Source of the DNA: UBA5603 sp964501315
GTDB taxonomy: Bacteria; Bacillota_I; Bacilli_A; Izemoplasmatales; Hujiaoplasmataceae
Assembly: GCA_964501315.1 (NCBI GenBank)
Contig: CAZCSO010000012.1
Coordinates: 1 to 55,890, forward strand
Reading direction: 5' to 3'
Length of the DNA: 55,890 nucleotides
Shown: piece by piece, positions 7,895 to 16,841 of the stretch
How positions within the stretch are numbered: position 1 is the first letter of the stretch
Layout of the letters: each line of letters begins with the position of its first letter
Translations under genes and position numbers: made by a program
The notes under the pieces: model-generated
Told to the model about the DNA's origin: nothing
Seen by the model: only the letters and a program-made list of their open reading frames with translations
Databases searched by the model: none

Positions 7895-9274
7895 TCATTT
7901 TTTGTCTTCGTCTTTGGGTTTCTTGATGTAGTTTTCTTTGTTAACTTGGTAGGCTCTGGCGATGGCCAAAGCGCCTTTGGGAACGTTCGTCGTCAAGGTC
8001 GAACCCGCGGCGATGGTGGAGTTGTCTTCCACCTTGATTGGGGCAATCAAATTGACGTTACAACCGATGAAAACATCATCGCCGATGGTCGTTTGATACT
8101 TGTTTTTACCATCGTAGTTGACCGTTACCGATCCGCAACCAAAGTTAACGTTTGATCCGCAGGTTGTGTCGCCAATGTAAGCCAAGTGCGACATCTTCGT
8201 GTTTCGACCGGTGGATGATTTTTTAATTTCAACGAAATTGCCGACACGGTTCTTTGGCCCGATTTCGGCACCATCACGCAGATGAGCGAACGGACCGACG
8301 GTGGTATCTTCATGAACCTTCGAGTTATAGACCAATGAGTGTTTGCACACCACACGTTCGCCGATGTAACTCTCATGAATTTCGGTATTGGGTCCGATTT
8401 GCGCACCCTTTTTGATGATGGTATTGCCGGTAATATAGGAGTTTGGATGAATGGTGACGTTTTCTTCGATAATGACGTTATGACCGATAATAATGGATTC
8501 GGGATTCACCATCGCAACACCATTTTTCATATGCATTTTATTGATTTGCGTTTGCAAGATATTTTCAGCGATGGACAGAGCATATAAATCATTGATCCCC
8601 ATCGTTTTGTACGATTCTTTAATGGTGTAGGTTCCTACTAGATAATTCTCGGATTTAGCGATTTTGACGATATCGGTTAAATAATACTCATGTTTTTGAT
8701 TTTGATTGGTCACTTTTGAAAGTGTCGAATACAAAATGTTCGTATCGACAATGTAGATGCCCGTGTTGATTTCATCGACTAATTTTTGAGCGGGCGTGGC
8801 TTCGTGTTCTTCGACAATTTCGGTTAAATACCCGGATTCGTCGCGAATGATACGACCGTATCCAAACGGATCATTCAAACGTGTCGTCACAACGGTGATG
8901 TCGTGGCGTCGCGTTTGATGTTCTTTGAACGCTCGTTCAATCAGGTCGCTGTCGACGAGCGGCATATCGCCCGGCAAGATAATGACATGACTGTTTTTGT
9001 CAGGGATGGCGGGTTCCACCATCTTTACGGCATGGCCCGTTCCGAGTTGTTCGGTTTGTTCGACATAGCGAACACTGCTGTTAAGAATGTCCTTAATGAC
9101 ATCTTTTTTGTGGCCAACCACAACAAAAATGTCATCGATTTGATTCGATAATTTCAAATTTTCGACGATATAGGCAATCATCGGTTTCTTAATCAACGGA
9201 TACGCGCATTTGGGCAACTCCGTTTTCATTCTCGTTCCTTTTCCTGCTGCTAAAACAATGGCATATCGTTTCAT
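7895..9274 (-). CDS. glmU: Bifunctional GlcN-1-P acetyltransferase / GlcNAc-1-P uridylyltransferase
   Basis: 459 residues, normal for the family. It makes UDP-GlcNAc from GlcN-1-P in two steps. The N-terminal Rossmann-like uridylyltransferase has LAAGKGTRMKTELPK and GTGHAV. The C-terminal half has the hexapeptide-repeat left-handed beta-helix (IGPNTEIHESYIGE, VGPFAHLRDGAEIGPKNRVGNFVEIKKS), with the acetyl-transfer region near GCGSVTVNYDGKNK. The stop is TGA. It ends the glmS-glmM-glmU operon and starts 12 bp after glmM behind AAGGGGGT. UDP-GlcNAc feeds peptidoglycan, teichoic acids or other surface glycans. Confidence 0.97.
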   Translation of the reverse strand: MKRYAIVLAAGKGTRMKTELPKCAYPLIKKPMIAYIVENLKLSNQIDDIFVVVGHKKDVIKDILNSSVRYVEQTEQLGTGHAVKMVEPAIPDKNSHVIILPGDMPLVDSDLIERAFKEHQTRRHDITVVTTRLNDPFGYGRIIRDESGYLTEIVEEHEATPAQKLVDEINTGIYIVDTNILYSTLSKVTNQNQKHEYYLTDIVKIAKSENYLVGTYTIKESYKTMGINDLYALSIAENILQTQINKMHMKNGVAMVNPESIIIGHNVIIEENVTIHPNSYITGNTIIKKGAQIGPNTEIHESYIGERVVCKHSLVYNSKVHEDTTVGPFAHLRDGAEIGPKNRVGNFVEIKKSSTGRNTKMSHLAYIGDTTCGSNVNFGCGSVTVNYDGKNKYQTTIGDDVFIGCNVNLIAPIKVEDNSTIAAGSTLTTNVPKGALAIARAYQVNKENYIKKPKDEDKK

Positions 9275-9286
9275 CGCAATACCCCC

Positions 9287-10591
9287 TTATTGTTTGGACG
9301 CCAACGACGTAAGCTTAGTTTTAATATCTTCAATGATGGCATCGACTTTTTCCATCGTCTGTGCCTGCACTTGAATTCGAATCAACGGTTCGGTGCCGGA
9401 AGCGCGAACCAATACTTTTCCTTCACTACCCAACGAGGATTGATGCGATTCAATCGCCTCGATTATCAAAGGATCCTTTAATAAGGATTTATCCATATTT
9501 TTTAGGTTAACCAATTTGTCAGGATAGAGCGAAATCGCCTGGGTTAATTGTTTCAACGATTGACGCGTCTCTTTCATGATTTTCACAAGCAAGACCGCAT
9601 TCAAAATTCCATCGCCCGTATCCATTAAGGTTCGGTTGATAATATGTCCTGAGCTTTCGCCGCCTAATACATAATGATGGGCTTGTAAGGCTTCTAAGAC
9701 GTACTTGTCGCCCACATTGGTTTGAATGACTTCGATCCCTTGGGCATTTAACGCTTTGATGATGCCGATATTGCTCATCTTGGTCAAGGCTACCGTTTGG
9801 TGATTCAGCTTGCCTTTTTCTTTTAAATAGCTTGCGATTACATAAATAAGGCAATCACCGTCGACGACGTTGCCATCACTGTCAACGGCTAGTACGCGGT
9901 CTCCATCGCCGTCAAAGGCAAAACCAACGTCCAGTTTCTCGCGTTTAACAAGATCCATAAGTGATTCCAAATGCGTTGATCCGACGCCTAAATTGATGTT
10001 TTTTCCATCGGGTTCATCGCCCATGACATGAAGATAAGGCGTGATTTTTTGAAACACGCGTTTGCCAATCGAATAGGTGGCACCATTTGCTAAATCCAAA
10101 CCGATTTTTAAACTGGTTTTCACATGCATATGGTGAATTAATCGGTAATACAGCTTATACGATTCAATCGGTGCTAACGAACGCCCTTTCGATGGAGCGC
10201 TGGGAAGGACTTCGTCTTGATTTAACAATGTTTCCAATGCGGCTTCTTCGGATTCAAACAATTTTTTGCCGTATTTGAAGACTTTTATGCCGTTGTCATG
10301 ATACGGATTATGACTGGCGGTAATCATCACACCGGTCATGGCTAATTTCGAACTGATGTACGCAAGCATCGGGGTCGAAACGATTCCCAAGTCAAGCGTT
10401 AATAACCCTTGATCTTGTGCCCCCAATGCGATTTGTTTCGCTAATCGTTGACCCGACTCACGTGTATCGCGGCCAATGACTACTTTTTTAACCTTCAAGG
10501 TTTTCAGCGTCTGGCCTACGCGAAACGCCAGCGCTTCCGTTACAAATTCATCGGCGACACCACGGATGCCGTCGGTACCAAAGTATTTCAT
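9287..10591 (-). CDS. glmM: Phosphoglucosamine mutase
   Basis: 434 residues. It turns glucosamine-6-phosphate into glucosamine-1-phosphate. It shows the phosphoserine loop GVMITASHNPYHDNGIKVF, the metal-binding loop FAFDGDGDRVL, the sugar-binding GGESSGH and the phosphate-binding RASGTEPLIRI. A start with KYFGTDGIRGVA is diagnostic for GlmM. The family is usually about 445-450 residues, so this is slightly short. It sits between glmS (5 bp) and glmU (12 bp). The ribosome binding site is weak, suggesting coupling to glmS translation. Confidence 0.97.
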   Translation of the reverse strand: MKYFGTDGIRGVADEFVTEALAFRVGQTLKTLKVKKVVIGRDTRESGQRLAKQIALGAQDQGLLTLDLGIVSTPMLAYISSKLAMTGVMITASHNPYHDNGIKVFKYGKKLFESEEAALETLLNQDEVLPSAPSKGRSLAPIESYKLYYRLIHHMHVKTSLKIGLDLANGATYSIGKRVFQKITPYLHVMGDEPDGKNINLGVGSTHLESLMDLVKREKLDVGFAFDGDGDRVLAVDSDGNVVDGDCLIYVIASYLKEKGKLNHQTVALTKMSNIGIIKALNAQGIEVIQTNVGDKYVLEALQAHHYVLGGESSGHIINRTLMDTGDGILNAVLLVKIMKETRQSLKQLTQAISLYPDKLVNLKNMDKSLLKDPLIIEAIESHQSSLGSEGKVLVRASGTEPLIRIQVQAQTMEKVDAIIEDIKTKLTSLASKQ

Positions 10592-10596
10592 AATTG

Positions 10597-12399
10597 CTAC
10601 TCGACCGTAACCGATTTTGCCAAATTTCTGGGTTTATCGATGTCTTTATTTAAATCCAAAGCCGCGTAGAAAGCAATAAGTTGTGTTGGAATGACCGTTA
10701 CCAACGGTGTTAACATCGGATGGACATCCATCAAGATGATTTCATCGGTGACATCAGAAACACTCTCTAGCGAAATAACAAGTTTATTCGCACCTCTAGC
10801 CAGCACTTCGCGAATGTTCGAACGAGTGTTGTTATTGATGGCAGATTGCGAAATTATCGCGATAACGGGAACGCCGTCTTCGATTAACGCAATGGTTCCG
10901 TGCTTTAATTCACCCGCTGCGAATCCTTCCGCTTGGATGTAAGAGATTTCTTTTAATTTTAATGCCGCTTCCAAACACGTATAATAATCGATGCTTCGAC
11001 CAATGTAGAAACAATTGCGTTTGGTCAATTTTTCTTTTACAAGTTCGTGAATGTAATCGCGTTTATCGATAATGGCTTCCATAGAAACCGCCAACTTCGA
11101 TAATTCGTGATGCAAATCAAACGGCTTTCTGGGAGCCAATAAATACGCCAAAATCGTCAGAATGATAATCTGGCCAACGTAAGCTTTGGTTGACGCTACC
11201 GCAATTTCGGGACCCGCAAAGATTTCTAGGAAATGGTCGGCTTCTCTGGCCAATGTCGAAGTGGGCACATTGGTGATGGTTAATGTCGGATAGCCTTCAT
11301 TTTTAACATTGACCAAGCAGGCTCTTAAATCTGCCGTTTCTCCCGATTGGGAGATAAAAATGAAGAGCGGTTTTTTTACGAGCAAAGGCGGATTATAGGC
11401 AAACTCGCTGGCAATGAATACTTCTGTTGGAATACCAGATAAGTTTTCAAGCAAATACTTACCGACAAATCCAGCGTGCATCGAAGTTCCCGCAGCGATA
11501 ATGTAGACGCGTTCAATTCCCATAAACATATTGAGAATCGCAGGCGTGATGTAAAAGGTGTCGTTTTCCATGTATTTCGACATGATTTTGCGGACGACTG
11601 AAGGTTGTTCACATATTTCTTTTAACATAAAATGCGAATACCCAGCCTTGCCAATCTCATCCAAAACCATGTCCATCTTCATAAAATGAGGGGTGACGGG
11701 TTTGCCGATGATGTCCAGCATTTCGTACTGATAGCGATGGTCGGGTGTTTTTAATGCGATGGCGAACGTCTTGTCTTCAATCGGGAAGTAATGATCCGCA
11801 TGGCCTACCAACGCCATGACATCGGAAGCCAAGGTGATGCCGGTATCCGCAAAGCCGATTAACAACGGCGATTTGTTCTTCGCAGCGTACAAAACAGAAG
11901 GATTGGTCTTATCAATCACCAAAAGAGCATACGAACCTTCCAACAGTGACAAGGTCTTCCGTATCGCTTCTTCAACCGATAAGTCTTGGGTGAAGTGTTC
12001 AATTAAGTTGGCAATGATTTCCGTATCCGTTTCGCTGATAAAGTCAACGTTATGCAAATAACGAGCGGTTAACTCTTTATAATTTTCAATCACACCATTA
12101 TGGACGATGGTAAAACGGTTAGAAAGCGACGAATGAGGATGCGAATTGGTTTTGTTGGGTTTCCCATGAGTTGCCCAACGTGTATGACCAATGCCCAAAT
12201 GATTTTCATAACGGTACGAAAAATCGTCGATGAGGTGTTTAACTCGACCTTTGTCTTTGTAGGTAATAAATTCTTTTTCTTTGACTGCAAAAAAAGAAAT
12301 GCCACAGGAATCGTAGCCACGATATTCGAGTTTCTCTAGTCCCGATAATATAATATCGGATGCTTTTTTATCACCGAGATAACCAACAATTCCACACAT
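10597..12399 (-). CDS. glmS: Glutamine:fructose-6-phosphate aminotransferase
   Basis: 600 residues. It makes glucosamine-6-phosphate from fructose-6-phosphate and glutamine. The mature N-terminus MCGIVGYLG supplies the nucleophile Cys2 of the Ntn glutaminase domain. Two SIS sugar-isomerase domains follow (IAAGTSMHAGFVGKYLLE, FISQSGETADLR; ALKLKEISYIQAEGFAAGELKHG). The end DKPRNLAKSVTVE is the conserved C-tail. The ATG at 12399 follows TTTGGAGG with 8 bases between and puts Cys at position 2, so an ATG 15 bases upstream is rejected. No glmS ribozyme precedes it. Confidence 0.98.
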   Translation of the reverse strand: MCGIVGYLGDKKASDIILSGLEKLEYRGYDSCGISFFAVKEKEFITYKDKGRVKHLIDDFSYRYENHLGIGHTRWATHGKPNKTNSHPHSSLSNRFTIVHNGVIENYKELTARYLHNVDFISETDTEIIANLIEHFTQDLSVEEAIRKTLSLLEGSYALLVIDKTNPSVLYAAKNKSPLLIGFADTGITLASDVMALVGHADHYFPIEDKTFAIALKTPDHRYQYEMLDIIGKPVTPHFMKMDMVLDEIGKAGYSHFMLKEICEQPSVVRKIMSKYMENDTFYITPAILNMFMGIERVYIIAAGTSMHAGFVGKYLLENLSGIPTEVFIASEFAYNPPLLVKKPLFIFISQSGETADLRACLVNVKNEGYPTLTITNVPTSTLAREADHFLEIFAGPEIAVASTKAYVGQIIILTILAYLLAPRKPFDLHHELSKLAVSMEAIIDKRDYIHELVKEKLTKRNCFYIGRSIDYYTCLEAALKLKEISYIQAEGFAAGELKHGTIALIEDGVPVIAIISQSAINNNTRSNIREVLARGANKLVISLESVSDVTDEIILMDVHPMLTPLVTVIPTQLIAFYAALDLNKDIDKPRNLAKSVTVE

Positions 12400-12440
12400 C
12401 GTATCTTCCTCCAAATCGTGAATTCGTAAACATAAATCTT

Positions 12441-12469
12441 ATTATAAGCCATCGGCATCATTTTTTCAA
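12441..12469 (-). promoter_or_regulatory. Sigma-A promoter of glmS-glmM-glmU
   Basis: TTGAAA (12464-12469), 17-bp spacer, TATAAT (12441-12446). The leader is only about 35 nt, too short for a glmS ribozyme. Confidence 0.88.
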
Positions 12470-12474
12470 ATATA

Positions 12475-12495
12475 TTCATGGTTTATTTCCATGAA
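12475..12495. repeat. Inverted repeat upstream of the glmS promoter
   Basis: TTCATGG and CCATGAA (12475-12481, 12489-12495) flank 7 bases. It starts 5 bp from the glmS -35 box and directly follows the EI-like gene. There is no T-run, so it is a weak terminator candidate; it could also be an operator. Confidence 0.5.
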
Positions 12496-12500
12496 ACGAG

Positions 12501-14009
12501 TTAATTTCGAATTCCTAACACCGAAGGTGATGGCGCAAAATCGGAAAATCCATCGTTTTGATAGACCGATAAGATTGCGTCATCATTGGCCGCATCGCCA
12601 CAGATAATGACAGACCAATTTTTCTGATCAGCGATGTCTTTGACATCTTTGCAAAGCTTCCGAAGCGATGCTTGCGTATAGGCTTCTTCTTTCATCGATT
12701 TCATTCGGTCGTAGCCCAAATCAGCACTTAAGTCGTTTGTGCCAATCAAAACGTAATCGATGCCTTCAAGGTCGTTCAAATGGGGTATGATGGATTGCTG
12801 CTCAACCATGATACCCAGTTTGATGGCTTCTGATGAACCCGACAAGTCGGCTTTTTTACTAAGAATCGATTGATAAATAGCCGTGAACCGATTTATCTCA
12901 TCGAGTGTTTTGACCATCGGTAAGGTAATGCCAATCGAATAATGCGACGCCAGCTCGATTAAAACGTCCAATTGAGCTGTCAAGATGGGTACGTGAGACA
13001 ACAAAAAATCCATCCCCGTCTGTTTGGATTCTATTCCAGGAAGGGGTTTGTCGGGTTCATGATCAAACAGCCGGAAAAGAACTCTCAACGGGTGTGCTCT
13101 GCGAGCCACTTCTTGATAGTCAAGATACTGTGTAATCCGATCGGGAATCGTCGCCAAATCCATAAACATAAACTCGGTTCTTACCAACCCGATGGATTGC
13201 CAGTTCGATGGAATGATTTGCGGTAATTCATCCTTGCGATTGATGGAAGGATGCAGCCTCAGTTCCGCTTGTTTTTCCTCAGAAAGATTAGAAACTCGCC
13301 ATTCCTGCGATGATTCGCCGGGATCTATCTTTGTCAAAATCGACTCTGTCAAGTTGAGTCGGACATACGTACCATCCCGAAAAGTCGCTTCTGAAAATGA
13401 AGCGATGGTGTAAGGTATTTGATAGGATTTTAAAATGATGGCGAAGTGCGAATGCGCCGATCCTTCCGGTGTGACGATGCCAACCACATGGGTCAAATCA
13501 AGCGATAACAACGCTGAAACCGAAGGATAAGACATACCGATGATGGTGGGTTGACTCAAATGCACTTCTTCGATGGTCGGGTCGATGGAAGGATGGACCA
13601 TAATGGCCGATAAACGTTGTTTTAAATCGGAAAAATCCAACGTTCTGGCTTGAAAATACGGAAAGGCCGATTGAAACGATGAAAACGTGGTCTGAAAGTA
13701 CCAATCCAATGCCGAAATCGCAGTCAGCTTCGATTCGTTGATCAACGTTTCGACATCGTGAATGAAATAGCCGTCTTCAAGAATCATCGTATAAAACGTT
13801 AGAATGTCGTTTAAGGTCTTTGGAAGACGATCGGTTTCTTTGATTTGCTCTATCAGTTGGTCGTGCAAGGTCTTGATGGCATGACGAAACAACGCAGTCT
13901 CGTAATCAATACCGCCGAAAGGTCGTACGTTTCGAAGTGATGCATGGATGGGGATATAGCGCCAATAGCCATCGATTTGTAGTGGTTCATTCAAGGTATC
14001 ACATCCCAT
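12501..14009 (-). CDS. Divergent PTS Enzyme I-like phosphoenolpyruvate-utilising protein
   Basis: 502 residues against about 570 for true Enzyme I, which moves phosphate from PEP to HPr. Kept features: GSAHSHFAIILKS, where His188 matches the phospho-histidine; SIGLVRTEF (Arg277); FRLFDHEPDKPLP, the counterpart of RTxDIGGDK; GIMVE; IGTNDLSADLGYD; and IICGDAAND with the active Cys470. Identity to Enzyme I is low in the N-terminal HPr-binding half and the GGDK loop is altered. The catalytic set suggests an active PEP enzyme, perhaps with an unusual partner. No HPr or EII gene is in the window. The start codon is uncertain because no ribosome binding site precedes it. Confidence 0.72.
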   Translation of the reverse strand: MGCDTLNEPLQIDGYWRYIPIHASLRNVRPFGGIDYETALFRHAIKTLHDQLIEQIKETDRLPKTLNDILTFYTMILEDGYFIHDVETLINESKLTAISALDWYFQTTFSSFQSAFPYFQARTLDFSDLKQRLSAIMVHPSIDPTIEEVHLSQPTIIGMSYPSVSALLSLDLTHVVGIVTPEGSAHSHFAIILKSYQIPYTIASFSEATFRDGTYVRLNLTESILTKIDPGESSQEWRVSNLSEEKQAELRLHPSINRKDELPQIIPSNWQSIGLVRTEFMFMDLATIPDRITQYLDYQEVARRAHPLRVLFRLFDHEPDKPLPGIESKQTGMDFLLSHVPILTAQLDVLIELASHYSIGITLPMVKTLDEINRFTAIYQSILSKKADLSGSSEAIKLGIMVEQQSIIPHLNDLEGIDYVLIGTNDLSADLGYDRMKSMKEEAYTQASLRKLCKDVKDIADQKNWSVIICGDAANDDAILSVYQNDGFSDFAPSPSVLGIRN

Positions 14010-14017
14010 GATATTCT

Positions 14018-14026
14018 ATTATATCA
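14018..14026 (-). promoter_or_regulatory. Extended -10 promoter close to the EI-like start
   Basis: Minus-strand TGATATAAT (TG plus TATAAT at 14018-14023) lies only 8 bp before the ATG at 14009. Transcription would begin at or very near the start codon, so the mRNA would be nearly leaderless, or a later TTG start (13994) is used. Confidence 0.4.
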
Positions 14027-14035
14027 CAGGGCCGT

Positions 14036-14770
14036 TTATTTGATATCCTTACCACTGAAAATTACCAGATTTATAAGAAAGAAAATCGTCATCAAAATGA
14101 CCGTATATTCGATTTTATAATCGATTCGCCAGTGTCCCTCGCTCCAAAACGGAAAAGGAATGACGCTTAGAAGTGGTTTCATCCACTGTGGTAATGACGA
14201 ATACTCGATCGCCGTCTGATGTTCAAGCAGATAAAAAAACATAAGCGGAAATAGTCCCGAAAAGAGCGAATTAACCAGCTGAATAGCAAAAATCCCTAAA
14301 AAAAGAGTGACCCAACCGAACACTAATAGGGGTCCCAACAAGGCCAACCATTCCCCTTCATTCCATCCATAAGGCGTCGCAAACATCCGCGTTAAACCCA
14401 TTACGATTATTAGATGCACAAACACCCAGACTTCAATCAGTCCGAGTGCCATCATTTTACTGATGAACAAGCGTTTTTTATCGGGCTTGTTTTGAATGAA
14501 ATACACGTTATAGTGCGTAAATGCCGGATAAAAAGCTTGAATGATAAGGTAGGTGTTGATAACGGTTAACGTCACCTTCATAATGGTAACGCACGCCATC
14601 ATCCATTGAAGGTACCCTTGCTCTCGGTGCATATCAAGATAGTACTGCGGATTTTCGATGCCCGAGGAGATGATGATGGCGACCGACGAGCCCATCAAAA
14701 TAAAGCCCAAAACCCAAAACGAAACCCGATTAAAAAGATACGCAATTAACAAATTACAACGTCGGATCAT
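14036..14770 (-). CDS. ABC-2-like membrane protein (permease partner)
   Basis: 244 residues with about six hydrophobic segments (near residues 17-35, 53-73, 102-124, 142-162, 166-186, 225-241). No conserved family motif is legible. It overlaps the 3' end of the ATPase gene by 17 bases, which strongly pairs the two as an ABC transporter. It is the last member of a four-gene set beginning at 16841. Confidence 0.7.
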   Translation of the reverse strand: MIRRCNLLIAYLFNRVSFWVLGFILMGSSVAIIISSGIENPQYYLDMHREQGYLQWMMACVTIMKVTLTVINTYLIIQAFYPAFTHYNVYFIQNKPDKKRLFISKMMALGLIEVWVFVHLIIVMGLTRMFATPYGWNEGEWLALLGPLLVFGWVTLFLGIFAIQLVNSLFSGLFPLMFFYLLEHQTAIEYSSLPQWMKPLLSVIPFPFWSEGHWRIDYKIEYTVILMTIFFLINLVIFSGKDIK

Positions 14771-15383
14771 GAACGATTTTTCCTGCTTCCATCCGGTATA
14801 TTTTCTTACGTCGAGTTCGATACTGCTCGGGATAATGCGTCGAGATGATGATCAACGTATCTTTTAGGTTCTGCTTAATTAGTTCAATCGTTTTTTCTTG
14901 GCTCAATGCATCCAATCCGTGCAACGGTTCATCCAATAATATCATCATCGGATGATTCAAAAACGCCTGAATTAAGTTGATTTTCTGCCGCATGCCGTTG
15001 GATAGCGAACCAATGTGTTTGTCGGCGTGTTCCGACAAATCAAAATAGGCCAAGGAGTCTTCGATTTGCAGGGAAAGTTTATGAGAAGCCACATCTTTCA
15101 GTCGTCCGATGCTTTCCAAAAAATCACGAGAATTCATAAAGTAAGGCATGACGAATTCCTCAGGAGCATACCCAGTCAAGTAAGATTCCTTGATAATCAT
15201 CCCATCGTATCGGATTAATCCCATGATGCATTTGAGCAACGTTGATTTTCCCGATCCGTTTTCACCTACAATCAAATTCAAATCACCGCTTTTGAATTCG
15301 GCATTACACCCATCAAGGCCACGTTTTGTCCCATAGTGTTTTTTTAAGTCCTTCACTTCAATACGTATAGACTTGCTTAACAA
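14754..15383 (-). CDS. ABC transporter ATPase
   Basis: 209 residues, a short ABC ATPase. Walker A VGENGSGKSTLLK, signature LSNGMRQKIN, Walker B MILLDEPLHGLD and the STH switch are all present, so it should be active. The start is a TTG at 15383, supported by AAGGAG at 15393-15398; no in-frame ATG gives a full Walker A domain. The first codons overlap the upstream membrane-anchored protein gene by 26 bases. The partner permease is directly downstream. Confidence 0.87.
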   Translation of the reverse strand: MLSKSIRIEVKDLKKHYGTKRGLDGCNAEFKSGDLNLIVGENGSGKSTLLKCIMGLIRYDGMIIKESYLTGYAPEEFVMPYFMNSRDFLESIGRLKDVASHKLSLQIEDSLAYFDLSEHADKHIGSLSNGMRQKINLIQAFLNHPMMILLDEPLHGLDALSQEKTIELIKQNLKDTLIIISTHYPEQYRTRRKKIYRMEAGKIVHDPTL

Positions 15384-16212
15384 TCATTTCAGCTCCTTTG
15401 GGCAGTGTCAGATTCACCGAACGAAACAAAAAATCATCGATGACCCATCGTTTTATCTCGTCATGACAGGAATACGTTAGAATCAACGCAAAGCGATTGA
15501 GACCCCAAAAAGCATCGGTTTTATTGATTGATAACCTCACCATTTCGTCTTCTTGAGGCGTCCATCCATTTGATGAATCCATTCCTTCCGGAGAAAATTT
15601 CACCGATGGTAATCCTGCCGTTATCTCATGAATAATCAAATCCTCACACGTAATGCAATCAAATCCGATGTCAATGCCGGTTAGTTCGTTTTCATCGCTG
15701 GTGTCGACGAACACCCCTTTCAACCGAAAAAAGTCGATGTCGAAAGCGCGTTCAATCGGGACAAATGACAAATAGACATCCCCCACCGATAACTCGAAAT
15801 ACGCATCGTTTTCATACCTTAAGGCTAATAGGGCATCTTCAAACGTCATTTCTAGGTTGGACTGACCGTACTCAGAGACATCCACATCGATACGAAATGC
15901 GTAATACGCTTCGTTGTCATACGTTTGAACGACCTCGAGATTCTCAATCGATGGGATTGCCACATCCAGTTCAAAATCATCAGAAATCAGTTGTGCATTG
16001 ACAATTGCTTCCTTGCTCGACAAAAACGAATCCGATTCGCTCAAATACCAATAAAAACTCACGGTTTCTTCTTCGCTTGTAATGACGTGCGATGTCAAAC
16101 GTCGGACGGTTAAGATTGAAACCTGATGGGATGCTTCTTTCGAGAAAAAAACAATCAATCCCGCAGCGATGGCATAACACATCAAAATGATAATGACAAC
16201 CCGACGTTTCAT
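15358..16212 (-). CDS. Membrane-anchored extracytoplasmic protein of the ABC locus
   Basis: 284 residues. An N-terminal signal anchor (about residues 5-24, VVIIILMCYAIAAGLIVFF) leads into about 260 extracytoplasmic residues rich in acidic and aromatic positions with alternating beta-strand pattern. Two cysteines lie close together (FDCITCEDL). I recognise no family. Its start overlaps the stop of the secreted-protein gene (ATGA), and its end overlaps the ATPase gene. It therefore belongs to the same functional unit, perhaps a substrate-handling or accessory subunit. Confidence 0.68.
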   Translation of the reverse strand: MKRRVVIIILMCYAIAAGLIVFFSKEASHQVSILTVRRLTSHVITSEEETVSFYWYLSESDSFLSSKEAIVNAQLISDDFELDVAIPSIENLEVVQTYDNEAYYAFRIDVDVSEYGQSNLEMTFEDALLALRYENDAYFELSVGDVYLSFVPIERAFDIDFFRLKGVFVDTSDENELTGIDIGFDCITCEDLIIHEITAGLPSVKFSPEGMDSSNGWTPQEDEMVRLSINKTDAFWGLNRFALILTYSCHDEIKRWVIDDFLFRSVNLTLPKGAEMIVKQVYTY

Positions 16213-16841
16213 ATCCGATCCTTGATGATTTCAAAGTATTCTGATGTCACCACAAACGTCTCCCAACCACCTTTTTTGGTCTGAATCCAACAAACGTAAT
16301 GTTTTGCAACGCCATTGGATACTTCTCCCGTTCCCCGAGTCACAATCGATACATACGTTCCGGGATCGACGATGATGACGAATTCATAACTTTCGCTTTC
16401 GGTGGTGGATTTGCTGTACTGAATGGTGCTTTTGATGTTAGCATCGAGTCCACCTTTGAATTTTTTTACATTTCCTGTCACTTTCACATCAATTTCCCCT
16501 GTGGCACTGACTTGAAACTTTGTTTCTTCTTTCGTTGACAAATTGATGGTGTGTTTGATAGTGGAATAGCCGTTGTTGTAAATTTTTAATTTTGTCTCGG
16601 ACAAGAATTCCACTTCGGCGTTTTTCGTCACCGTCAAGATGCGCCATCCCATGAAGTAACTTTTCTTAAAATTACTGTAGTAGCTGGTGTAATCGGCGTT
16701 TTTGAAATCCTTTAACAGCTTATGATCCTCTTCGATAAACTCGATTTCTTGATAGTTTTGATACGCATCGGCCATCACCGGTTGTGAGCTTAGTATTAAA
16801 AGAAGCATGCCAACAATAATCAGTATCGTGATTTTCTTCAT
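16209..16841 (-). CDS. Secreted beta-rich protein, possibly aerolysin-like
   Basis: 210 residues. A clear signal peptide (KK, hydrophobic core, cleavage near ADA at residues 23-25) is followed by a Ser/Thr- and beta-strand-rich chain. The middle (INLSTKEETKFQVSATG, VKVTGNVKKFKGGLDA, IQYSKSTTESESYEF) ends in a VDPGTYVSIV strand. That pattern weakly recalls the amphipathic strand and PPGT-type segments of ETX/MTX2 aerolysin-like pore formers, but no firm family can be named by eye. The ATG at 16841 has AAAGGAGG 8 bases away, and that site is buried in a terminator-like hairpin. It heads the ABC locus. Confidence 0.68.
   Translation of the reverse strand: MKKITILIIVGMLLLILSSQPVMADAYQNYQEIEFIEEDHKLLKDFKNADYTSYYSNFKKSYFMGWRILTVTKNAEVEFLSETKLKIYNNGYSTIKHTINLSTKEETKFQVSATGEIDVKVTGNVKKFKGGLDANIKSTIQYSKSTTESESYEFVIIVDPGTYVSIVTRGTGEVSNGVAKHYVCWIQTKKGGWETFVVTSEYFEIIKDRI

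Noticed and set aside
12400..12500. glmS ribozyme
   Set aside because: The promoter lies only about 35-65 bp from the start codon and no ribozyme core sequence is visible.
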